A stretch of 19,396 nucleotides of DNA. Origin: JAABUE01 sp034431895. GTDB taxonomy: Bacteria > Chloroflexota > Anaerolineae > Anaerolineales > Villigracilaceae. The stretch is from contig DAOUCM010000386.1 of NCBI GenBank assembly GCA_034431895.1, forward strand, positions 1 to 19,396, written 5' to 3'. The position numbers and the translations under genes were made by a program. Below are positions 6,233-13,104 of the stretch, piece by piece. Position 1 is the first letter of the stretch. Every line of letters starts with the position of its first letter. A model generated the notes under the pieces. It searched no databases and was not told the DNA's origin. It saw only the letters and a program-made list of their open reading frames with translations.

Positions 6233-7146
6233 TTCTCCCATTCACCGATCATCTCAATCTCCAGTTCCAATCGAACTCCAAATTTTTCTTCCACAGTCTT
6301 CTGCGCCAATTCGATTAGTTTGCGAATGTCGCTGGCTTTTGTATCGCCGTGATTGATGAAAAAATTGGCGTGCAGCGGGCTGATTTCTGCCGCGCCGATG
6401 CGGGTACCTTTCAGGCCTGCGGCTTCGATCAAACGTCCAGCAAAATCGCCCGGCGGGTTCTTGAACATCGAACCCATACTCGCGCCCGCCGGCTGGGTCG
6501 CTTTGCGGCGCGCGCTGAATTGAGCGATTTTAACCGAGGCAGCCTCTTTTGTGCTGCGTTCCAAACCAAATTCAGCCGAAAGTACTATGCCTTTCGAAAC
6601 GCCGCGTTTCAAGGCCGAGGTGCGATAACCATAGGCAAACTTCTCTACCGGCCAGGTTTCACGCCCGGCCTCGGTCCACATTTCGGCTTGTAGCAGCGAG
6701 GCGGCCACATCGCTCCCAAATGCCCCGGCATTGCCATACACTGCACCGCCGACGGTGCCGGGGACGGTGGCTGCCCATTCCAAACCGGCCAGTCCATGCG
6801 AGGCGCAGCGACGCGCTAAATTGGCGAACATCGCTCCCGCTTCTGCCCACACCCTCGGCTTGCTCCCGTTGTCGAAGCGGACGGCCTTGGCCCGGTTCAG
6901 CACCGCTACCCCCCGCAAGCCGCGGTCGCTGACCAGCACATTGGAGCCGCTGCCCAGCAGCGCCCAGGGGACGTTCATCTCCCACAGACGAGACAGGGTA
7001 TCGGCCAATTCATCCGCCGAGGTGACCGTTACCAACGCATCCGCTGGGCCGCCAATGCGCGCGCTGGTATAGGGCGCAAGCGGCACGTTCTCTTGCAGCC
7101 GGTCGCCAAAGGCGGCACGTAGAGCAGGCAGGGGCAAGGCAGGCAT
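6226..7146 (-). CDS. murB: UDP-N-acetylenolpyruvoylglucosamine reductase MurB
   Basis: MurB is the cytoplasmic FAD enzyme that reduces UDP-GlcNAc-enolpyruvate to UDP-MurNAc with NADPH. The protein of about 306 residues has the FAD-binding segments ARIGGPADALV, LGSGSNVLVSD and AATVPGTVGGAVYGNAGAFG. The YGYRTS motif holds the substrate arginine, GSMFKNP the catalytic serine, and the C-terminal LELEIEMIG the catalytic glutamate. Size and motifs fit the shorter, Gram-positive-like MurB type. Three ATGs occur in a row (7152, 7149, 7146). AAGGA lies directly before the first, so the third, six bases away, is the best spaced and I use it; the first would overlap the upstream small ORF as ATGA. The stop codon lies inside heptamer array B, so the last two codons may have been remodelled by the insertion. 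Confidence 0.95.
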   Translation of the reverse strand: MPALPLPALRAAFGDRLQENVPLAPYTSARIGGPADALVTVTSADELADTLSRLWEMNVPWALLGSGSNVLVSDRGLRGVAVLNRAKAVRFDNGSKPRVWAEAGAMFANLARRCASHGLAGLEWAATVPGTVGGAVYGNAGAFGSDVAASLLQAEMWTEAGRETWPVEKFAYGYRTSALKRGVSKGIVLSAEFGLERSTKEAASVKIAQFSARRKATQPAGASMGSMFKNPPGDFAGRLIEAAGLKGTRIGAAEISPLHANFFINHGDTKASDIRKLIELAQKTVEEKFGVRLELEIEMIGEWENT

Positions 7147-7148
7147 CA

Positions 7149-7352
7149 TCATTCCTTTGCAATCAACCTCTCGATCAACCGCAGCACCACCTCTTCGCGT
7201 ACGGCATCGTCCGCTTCCACGTTTGCACGCCCGGCGTTTGCCTTGCGGCTGAGAGGCTGGTCTTGTCCACGAGGCTCGCTTAGCACCATCTTCAACGGCG
7301 GCAAGGCCAACTCTGATTCGAATGTGCGTTTCTTTTCTTCCTTTGTCGTCAT
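7149..7352 (-). CDS. Small hypothetical protein, 67 residues, between murC and murB
   Basis: The frame starts at the ATG at 7352, which has a good Shine-Dalgarno (GAGGTG, with GAGG six bases before the ATG). It ends at 7149, just before the murB start. The predicted protein is hydrophilic and highly charged: a Lys/Glu-rich start (MTTKEEKKRTFE), a middle with proline and glycine, and a C-terminal amphipathic helix (REEVVLRLIERLIAKE). There is no membrane segment or recognisable domain. The frame opens upstream to 7388, but that extension has no better ribosome site. Evidence that it is real: the ribosome site, the tight junction with murB and the same strand as the operon. Against: it is short and I recognise no homologue. 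It lies 106 bases after murC, separated by palindromes. Confidence 0.5.
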   Translation of the reverse strand: MTTKEEKKRTFESELALPPLKMVLSEPRGQDQPLSRKANAGRANVEADDAVREEVVLRLIERLIAKE

Positions 7353-7394
7353 CTTACACCTCTTTATAGCACGGTTCCTGGCGGCCAATGTGGG

Positions 7395-7433
7395 CAGGTC
7401 TCTGACCTGGCTGGGCAGGCCAAAGGTCTGCCC
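7395..7433. repeat. Tandem palindromes in the gap after murC
   Basis: Two adjacent hairpins: CAGGTC, loop TCT, GACCTG (7395-7409), and a larger one with GGGCAGGCC, loop AAA, GGTCTGCCC (7413-7433), 9 bp including one G-T pair on the plus strand. GGGCAGG also starts both halves (7392-7398 and 7413-7419), so the pair may be a duplicated unit. They lie just past the murC stop and before the small ORF. No T-run follows, so an intrinsic terminator is unlikely. They could be dispersed palindromic repeats or a processing site within the operon. Confidence 0.6.
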
Positions 7434-7458
7434 TATGAAATGCCCTGCGAAATGTATG

Positions 7459-8844
7459 CTACTTCAAACCGGCCAGCACCTCCCGGCTGACCTGGTCGGC
7501 ATCTCCGGCAGAGAGAACCAGTAACACATCGCCGGACTTCAAATGTTTCAAGAGATATTGCGTAATCTCATCTAATGTAGGAATATAATGCGCCGCAGCG
7601 TGCGGCATGGCGCTGACCACTTCGGCAGAGGTAAACTCTTGTTTTGGCTCGCGCGCTGCATAAACTTCGCTGACGATGACTTCATCTGCATCCTTGAAGG
7701 CGCGGCTGAACTCGCTGAACAATGCCTGCGTGCGCGAGTAGGTGTGCGGTTGCCATACCGCCCAAATGCGCCGTCCGGGGTAACGCGCCCGCGCAGCCGC
7801 CAGGGTTGCCCTGATTTCGGTGGGATGATGGGCATAGTCGTCAATGACCGTCACCCCTTTGGCCTGGCCTTGCACTTCGAAGCGCCGTCCCGTACCCTGG
7901 AACGCTTGCAAGGCTTGGGCGGCTTTCTGGGTAGAAAGGCCGAGCGTCTCTACCACCGCCAGCGCCGCCAGCGCATTGCGGACATTATGCTCGCCCGGCA
8001 CCTGCAACTCGACCTTGGTGGCGCTCAATCCGCCGCTCAGGTTAGAGACAACCTCGAAACTAAAACCGCCCATGAGATTTGACTTCAGCGCGCGCGCCTG
8101 AACCCATTGCGGACTGTTGATGGTCAATTCGCCCTGGATGCTGTAAGCCACTACGTTTTTCCCATCCTTGCGGGCGCGGGAGAGCAGCGCCACTGCATTG
8201 CTGTCGTCGGCGCAGGCAACCAAAGTGCCGTCAGCAGGCAGTAAGTCCACGAAGGATTCGAAGGCAGAAACCATATCTTCGAAGGTAGGATAACAATCCG
8301 GGTGGTCATGTTCCAGGCTGGTTACAACCTCGATGCGCGGTTTCAGCCCCAGGAACATCCGGTCGTACTCGTCTGCTTCGATGACAAAGATATTGCCCTT
8401 GCCGGCGCGGGCATTGACGCCCAAATTGGTCAGGGTGCTGCCGACGATGAAGGAGGGGGCGCGTCCCAGTTCGCTCAGGATCCAGGCGATCATGGCAGTG
8501 GTGGTGGTCTTGCCATGCGTGCCGGCAACGGCGATACCGGTCTTGTCGCTCATCAACTGACCGAGGAAGTCGGCGCGCTTATACACCGGGATGCCCGCCG
8601 CGCGCGCCGCCCGCACTTCGGGGTTGTCGTCTGGAATGGCCGAGGAGCGCACGACCCACTCGGCGCCGGCGATGTTACGCGGATGATGCCCAATGTAAAT
8701 CGTGACGCCCGCCTTTTGCAAGTCGAGAGCAAACGGCGAAAGCGCCCGGTCAGAGCCGGTCACACGATAGCCGCTTTCTAAAAGCAGCCGGGCGATGGCG
8801 GAAAGTCCGCTGCCTCCGATGCCGATGAAGTGTACCTGAGTCAT
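7459..8844 (-). CDS. murC: UDP-N-acetylmuramate--L-alanine ligase MurC
   Basis: MurC is the cytoplasmic ATP-dependent ligase that adds L-alanine to UDP-MurNAc, the first peptide step. The 461-residue protein has the UDP-binding Rossmann start VHFIGIGGSGLSAIA and the Mur-ligase P-loop GTHGKTTTT (108-116). EADEYDRMFL and SLEHDHPDCY follow in the central ATPase domain, then GRRFEVQG and DDYAHHPTEI, typical of MurC. The C-terminal domain ends with VLLVLSAGDADQVS. Length is normal for the family. The start at 8844 gives the expected N-terminus; ribosome-site bases upstream (AAAGAG) are weak. It follows the CvpA-like gene after 62 bases, a gap that contains a hairpin. Confidence 0.97.
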   Translation of the reverse strand: MTQVHFIGIGGSGLSAIARLLLESGYRVTGSDRALSPFALDLQKAGVTIYIGHHPRNIAGAEWVVRSSAIPDDNPEVRAARAAGIPVYKRADFLGQLMSDKTGIAVAGTHGKTTTTAMIAWILSELGRAPSFIVGSTLTNLGVNARAGKGNIFVIEADEYDRMFLGLKPRIEVVTSLEHDHPDCYPTFEDMVSAFESFVDLLPADGTLVACADDSNAVALLSRARKDGKNVVAYSIQGELTINSPQWVQARALKSNLMGGFSFEVVSNLSGGLSATKVELQVPGEHNVRNALAALAVVETLGLSTQKAAQALQAFQGTGRRFEVQGQAKGVTVIDDYAHHPTEIRATLAAARARYPGRRIWAVWQPHTYSRTQALFSEFSRAFKDADEVIVSEVYAAREPKQEFTSAEVVSAMPHAAAHYIPTLDEITQYLLKHLKSGDVLLVLSAGDADQVSREVLAGLK

Positions 8845-8865
8845 AGTTTTCTCTTTATATCGTCA

Positions 8866-8889
8866 GGCTTGGCCGGGCAAAGCCAAGCC
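8866..8889. repeat. Hairpin in the gap before murC
   Basis: GGCTTGGC (8866-8873) and GCCAAGCC (8882-8889) form an 8-bp perfect stem with an 8-base loop. It fills most of the 62-base gap between the CvpA-like gene and murC. On the minus strand TATAAA lies 20-odd bases before the murC start, but no convincing -35 is placed with it, so I do not call a promoter. It may be a leader structure or another palindromic repeat. Confidence 0.5.
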
Positions 8890-8906
8890 CGGGTCGGCGG
8901 TACATG

Positions 8907-9434
8907 CTAAATGAAGACGACGATGACAAAAATGAAGCACAACAACACCGCAAAATAAATGCCGGGTTCGCCCAATAAATGCGGCGGCATCCAATTCATC
9001 ATCGTCTTGACGCTTTCCAGCACGTCGCCGCTGGGCGGGATGACTATATCAGGGAAGGGGTAATTGGCCTCGTGCATATAGAACAGCACCGTCCCTGCTA
9101 CCAGGTAACCGTTGATGGCGCCCATGAAGACGCCAAAGAGCGTATCTTGCAGGCGCTCGCGGGCAGCCCGCGAGGCCAGACGTTGGATGCTGATGACCGT
9201 CTGATAGCCAAAATACACCAGCGTAATCAACAACAGCGCGCGAATCCAAAAGAGCGAGGAACTATCGGCCGGCAGCGCCTGGACCAGCGGAATGTACTTG
9301 CGCAGCACATGATTGGTGGTCAACGCCAGTATGACACTAAAACTGACCATCAATTCCTTTACCCAGCCGCGCATCCCGCCGATGACAGCAAACAAAATGA
9401 CATACATCCAAAAAACATACACAATGCTCATCAT
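8907..9434 (-). CDS. CvpA-like multi-pass membrane protein
   Basis: The 175-residue protein is very hydrophobic, with about five predicted membrane helices near residues 4-21, 29-46, 63-82, 102-122 and 157-175. The early G-x-RGWVKEL turn after helix 1 and the LFGVFMGAINGYLVAGTVLF helix resemble the CvpA family of inner-membrane proteins, linked in enterobacteria to colicin V export and envelope homeostasis. The similarity is weak and by eye only. Helix 5 runs to the very end of the protein with no tail. The start ATG overlaps the murG stop (ATGA), so it is translationally coupled to murG. Its place between murG and murC suggests an envelope or cell-wall role, but the biochemical function is unknown. 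It could alternatively be a lineage-specific membrane protein unrelated to CvpA. Confidence 0.65.
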   Translation of the reverse strand: MMSIVYVFWMYVILFAVIGGMRGWVKELMVSFSVILALTTNHVLRKYIPLVQALPADSSSLFWIRALLLITLVYFGYQTVISIQRLASRAARERLQDTLFGVFMGAINGYLVAGTVLFYMHEANYPFPDIVIPPSGDVLESVKTMMNWMPPHLLGEPGIYFAVLLCFIFVIVVFI

Positions 9435-10522
9435 AGGCTTTTCACTCCGGCCAGGTCTAGCAACTGATGGGCGATGGCTTGTGAAGCCTGCGGGCGGGCC
9501 AGTGAACGCATAGCAGCCTGCATGGACTCGCGTTTGCCCGGATTTTGGAGCAGCACTTGTACTGTATCGAGCAAATCTGCCTGCAAGCGGCCGTCTTCCA
9601 GGATGATTGCCGCGCCATGCCGCGCCAGGGCTTCGGCGTTGACCTTTTGGTAACGCCAGGCATAAGGATAGGGTACCAGCACTGCCGGAAGCCCAAAGAA
9701 GGGCAACTCACCCAGGGTAGACGCTCCCGCGCGACAGACGACCAGGTCGGCGGCTGCCAGCGCCTTGCCCATCTCGTGCAGGTAGGGAAAGGTATGGTAA
9801 CGCTTCTTCAATTCAGACGGCAGGCTGGCTTCTGCTTTTTCGATTTCTTCCCAGTCCAATTGACCGCTGATATGCACCACTTCGGCCAGTTCCAGCAAGG
9901 CCGCTAAATGGGCCAGCACAGCCTGGTTGATCGAACGGGCGCCTTTGCTGCCGCCAAAGACCAACAGCACAGGTCGGCGGGAAGAAAGCCCTAGCGCCGC
10001 GCGCGCCTTTTGGCGCGACCAGGCCATCAGGTCCGAGCGAAGCGGGTAACCGGTCACAATCACTTTCTGGTCGAAATAGGCCTGCGAGTCCGCGGCGGTA
10101 ACGGTAATACGGTCGGCAAAACGCGCCAGCGCCTTGAGCGCCAGGCCCGGCTCGATATCTGGCACATATAGCAGGGTGGGGATGCGCCGACCGGCCCATG
10201 CCATCGGCGCCGCCAGGTATCCGCCGGTAAAGAACAGGGCATCTGGCTGAAAAGCGCGTAGAATGCGCCGCGCAGCAAAATAACCGCGCATCAGTTGACC
10301 GAGATTACGCGGCAGCGCGCGCAAGCCAACGCCATGCAGACCGGCGGCCGGGATGGTATCGAAAGGGATGCCGGCGCGCGTCACCAGGTCTGCCTCCATG
10401 CCGCCTTCTCCGCCCACCCAGAGAACGTCGCATGTCGAGCATTGAGCGCGCAACGCTTCAAGGACGGCCAGCGCCGGATATACGCCGCCGCCGGTTCCGC
10501 CAGCGCAAATCAACAACCGCAC
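9431..10522 (-). CDS. murG: UDP-N-acetylglucosamine--N-acetylmuramyl-(pentapeptide) pyrophosphoryl-undecaprenol GlcNAc transferase MurG
   Basis: MurG is the peripheral membrane GT28 glycosyltransferase that converts lipid I to lipid II. The 363-residue protein has the N-terminal glycine loop CAGGTGGGVYPALAV, VLWVGGEGGMEADLV and FFTGGYLAAPM. The donor domain shows VFGGSKGARSINQAV, VVCRAGASTLGEL and VLVPYPYAWRYQKVNAEAL. One point is odd: the loop reads GGTGGG where most MurG proteins have GGTGGH, so the usual histidine is Gly13; the codon is GGC, clearly read. The GTG start at 10522 is supported by a strong Shine-Dalgarno and lies 65 bases inside the ftsW 3' end. The stop overlaps the CvpA-like start. 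Apart from the histidine, motifs and length are normal. Confidence 0.95.
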   Translation of the reverse strand: MRLLICAGGTGGGVYPALAVLEALRAQCSTCDVLWVGGEGGMEADLVTRAGIPFDTIPAAGLHGVGLRALPRNLGQLMRGYFAARRILRAFQPDALFFTGGYLAAPMAWAGRRIPTLLYVPDIEPGLALKALARFADRITVTAADSQAYFDQKVIVTGYPLRSDLMAWSRQKARAALGLSSRRPVLLVFGGSKGARSINQAVLAHLAALLELAEVVHISGQLDWEEIEKAEASLPSELKKRYHTFPYLHEMGKALAAADLVVCRAGASTLGELPFFGLPAVLVPYPYAWRYQKVNAEALARHGAAIILEDGRLQADLLDTVQVLLQNPGKRESMQAAMRSLARPQASQAIAHQLLDLAGVKSL

Positions 10523-11702
10523 CGAAAGACCTCCATTCGTCTCCTGCTTGTACCGTGACGCTGGTTTGGCGTGAAACGTTCAACAAGATACCCATCGCTG
10601 CCAGCGAAGTGACCAGGTTCGATCCGCCTGCGCTGATGAAAGGCAGCGCATTGCCCGCAAAGGGCATCAAGCCTACCATCACGGCCATATTGATCAGGGC
10701 TTCGATCCCGATCCACAGCGCCATGCCCGAAGCCAGCAGGGTGCCGAGCATATCGGGCGCGCGGCGGGCAATCACCATCCCGCGCCAGACCAGCATGGCA
10801 TACAAACCCATCAAGACCATCGCGCCTAGCAGCCCCAGTTCCTCCACCACCACCGCAAAAATGCTGTCGGTGGGCGGAACGGGCAGCCCCAGCAACTTGG
10901 TCTGACCGCGGCCCACCCCCACGCCCAACAAGCCGCCGTTGACAATGGCCTCGAACGATCGCCGCACATGGTAAGAGGCCTGCATGGGATCCATGATGCC
11001 GGTCACGAAATCGTTCACACGCTGCTGGCCGGTGGGGCTGAACTGCACCACCACCCATCCGATTGCCAGGGCCGCCAGCAGCAAGACTGTGATTTGTTTC
11101 AAGTCGCCGCCTGCCAGGAAGAACAGCAAGCCGCCCATCATCAACACGGTGCCGGCTGCGCTCAAATCGGGCTGCAAGTAAATGAGGCCGCCCACGATAC
11201 CCATGATCATGCTCAATGGCAGCAACCCCAGTTGAACCTTATGCAACTGGTCGCGTTTGCTGAACAACCATACCACGAAATACAAAATCGAAACCAGTTT
11301 AGCCAGTTCGGAGGGCTGCACCGAGCCTTCCCAAACGGCGCGCTTGACATTGAAGCGCACTTCACTGGTCAACAGCACGAGCAGCAGCAGCACAATCGTC
11401 AGCGCCATGGCTGGCAGCACCAGTTTGCGCCAGTGGTGATAGTCCAGCCGCGACAGGCTGAACATCGCCGCCAAGCCCAGCCCCATCCACAACAGCTGGC
11501 GGCTGAACATGTGCATTGGGTTTTGGTATGCGCCCAGCGAGAAATCCCACGACGCCGAAAAGAGCATCACCAACCCAAACACCAGCAGGCCAATGACCGT
11601 TAGCAAGAGCGGAACGTCTATATCCAGCGCAGGCGCTCTGACAACTTCCTGGCTGTGCGGCAATTCCAGCGGGCGGTCTTTTACGAAAGTTCCTGTACCC
11701 AT
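10458..11702 (-). CDS. ftsW: Septal peptidoglycan polymerase FtsW (SEDS family)
   Basis: FtsW is a ten-helix membrane glycosyltransferase that polymerises lipid II at the septum together with the transpeptidase FtsI. The 414-residue protein has a polar N-terminus of about 30 residues, then membrane segments throughout. SEDS motifs visible are VQPSELAKL, the LGVGVGRGQTKLLGLPVPPTDSIF region with the conserved aspartate of the extracellular loop, FAVVVEELGLLGA, and LPFISAGGSNLV near the end. A basic C-terminal tail (RWRNRRRRISGAGRP) follows. The start at 11702 has AAAGG eight bases upstream and lies 22 bases inside murD; the 3' end overlaps murG by 65 bases. It could be confused with RodA, but the position between murD and murG marks it as FtsW. 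Confidence 0.95.
   Translation of the reverse strand: MGTGTFVKDRPLELPHSQEVVRAPALDIDVPLLLTVIGLLVFGLVMLFSASWDFSLGAYQNPMHMFSRQLLWMGLGLAAMFSLSRLDYHHWRKLVLPAMALTIVLLLLVLLTSEVRFNVKRAVWEGSVQPSELAKLVSILYFVVWLFSKRDQLHKVQLGLLPLSMIMGIVGGLIYLQPDLSAAGTVLMMGGLLFFLAGGDLKQITVLLLAALAIGWVVVQFSPTGQQRVNDFVTGIMDPMQASYHVRRSFEAIVNGGLLGVGVGRGQTKLLGLPVPPTDSIFAVVVEELGLLGAMVLMGLYAMLVWRGMVIARRAPDMLGTLLASGMALWIGIEALINMAVMVGLMPFAGNALPFISAGGSNLVTSLAAMGILLNVSRQTSVTVQAGDEWRSFGAVVDLRWRNRRRRISGAGRP
10529..10534 (-). promoter_or_regulatory. Ribosome binding site deciding the murG GTG start
   Basis: GGAGGT on the minus strand lies six bases before the GTG at 10522. It is inside the ftsW coding sequence, which shows that the 65-base gene overlap is real and that murG is initiated within the upstream gene. 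Confidence 0.8.
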
Positions 11703-13102
11703 GTTCTAAACCTTTCTCCTCGCTCTGCAAAATCGTTGAACTCATCGAAACTCGTGCCGCCCGGCGAGAGCAAGACGACATCGCCCGCCTCGGCCACTTC
11801 TGCCGCCCGCAGGACGGCCTCCCGCAGGCCGCTGCAGCGTTGGATGCTGAACGGACGCTTCTTTCCACGCCTTGGCTTGCTTGCTGAACCCGAAGCGCCC
11901 AGCGCGCTCAGAATTTTTTCTGCTGCCTCCCCGAAGACCACCACATGGTCTGCGCGCTCGCGCACCAGCGCAGCCAGGTCTTCCCAGGGCAGGTTCTTGT
12001 CCTTGCCGCCCAGCAGCAGCACGATAGGTTCCTCGAACGAGCGAATGGCCGCCATGCTGCGCTCGGGGGCGGTGGCAATCGAATCGTTGTACCATTTCAC
12101 GCCGCGCAATTCGCGCACCAGTTCCAAACGATGCGGCACGCCATGGAAATGCTCGATGGCCTCTAACATAGCGTCCAGCGAAAGGCCAGCGGCGTGACCG
12201 ATCGCCACAGCAGCCAGCACGTTCAAGCGGTTATGGTCGCCCCGCAGGTGAATGGCATTTTGGATGGGCAACAGAACATAGGCGTTTCCATCTCGCAGGT
12301 GGTACAGTCCCTGGCTGACATACACGCCAGATTGGTCCTCGTGCAAGTCGCTCAGCCCAAACGAAAACAGCCTGCCTTTTACCCGTGCGCGCAATTTCCA
12401 GGCGCCTGGGTCGTCGCGGCCCAGGATGGCGGTATCGCTTTCATGCTGAAAGTCCAGAATGCGCGCTTTCGCTGCGGTGTAGGCTTCCATACTGCCGTGC
12501 CGGTCGAGGTGATTGGGCGTGACGTTCAACACCGCCGCCACGTTGGGCGAAACGCTCATCTGGTCGAGTTGGAAACTAGAAATTTCCAGGATAGCCAAAT
12601 CCTCTGCCGTCATCTCATCCAAATAATTGAGCAGCGGATCGCCAATGTTGCCGCCAACGTATACTTTTGGCTGGCGGTCGTTGACGCTCTTGGATGAATA
12701 ACTCTTGCTTGCCATCTCGCCTACCAGGGTGGTGGTAGTGGTCTTGCCGGCCGAACCGGTGATGCCAACCGTTTTGCAGGGCGCGGCCTCCAAGAAGACC
12801 TGTGTATCGTTCGAGAGCGGCAAACCGCGCCGTACCGCTTCGGTCACGATGGGCAGGTCGAGCGGAATGCCGCCAGAGAGACACAACACGTCGGTGCGGT
12901 CGAGCAGTTCCAACGGATGACCGCCCAGGACCCACTCGATGGGCAGGTCGGCTAGGGCGCGGCGGGCAGGCTCGAGGTCCGGCTCGAGGCGCTTGTCAGA
13001 AAGGGTCACATGCGCGCCGTGACGGGTCATCCAGCGCGCCAGGGCCGTTCCCTGCCGCGCAGCGCCTAAGATGAGGATGCGTTTGCCGCTCCAATCGGTC
13101 AT
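11681..13102 (-). CDS. murD: UDP-N-acetylmuramoyl-L-alanine--D-glutamate ligase MurD
   Basis: MurD is the cytoplasmic Mur ligase adding D-glutamate to UDP-MurNAc-L-Ala. The 473-residue protein starts MTDWSGKRILILGAARQG, a UDP-binding Rossmann motif, and has the P-loop GITGSAGKTTTTT (113-125). NHLDRHGSMEAY, the late YNDSIATAPERSMAAI, VLLLGGKDKNLPWE and the C-terminal LLSPGGTSFDEFNDFAERGERF, a MurD hallmark, follow. It is somewhat longer than the E. coli enzyme, with an extra linker after the P-loop (around SKSYSSKSVNDRQ) and a basic insert (SKPRRGKKR) in the C-terminal domain. The start at 13102 lies two bases after the mraY stop. The frame is open far upstream, but that part is antisense-like translation of mraY and is discarded. 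Confidence 0.96.
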   Translation of the reverse strand: MTDWSGKRILILGAARQGTALARWMTRHGAHVTLSDKRLEPDLEPARRALADLPIEWVLGGHPLELLDRTDVLCLSGGIPLDLPIVTEAVRRGLPLSNDTQVFLEAAPCKTVGITGSAGKTTTTTLVGEMASKSYSSKSVNDRQPKVYVGGNIGDPLLNYLDEMTAEDLAILEISSFQLDQMSVSPNVAAVLNVTPNHLDRHGSMEAYTAAKARILDFQHESDTAILGRDDPGAWKLRARVKGRLFSFGLSDLHEDQSGVYVSQGLYHLRDGNAYVLLPIQNAIHLRGDHNRLNVLAAVAIGHAAGLSLDAMLEAIEHFHGVPHRLELVRELRGVKWYNDSIATAPERSMAAIRSFEEPIVLLLGGKDKNLPWEDLAALVRERADHVVVFGEAAEKILSALGASGSASKPRRGKKRPFSIQRCSGLREAVLRAAEVAEAGDVVLLSPGGTSFDEFNDFAERGERFRTWVQELS

Positions 13103-13104
13103 CG

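Noticed and set aside
8845..8906. Internal promoter before murC
   Set aside because: TATAAA is present but no -35 is properly spaced; TTGCCC gives only about 15 bases.
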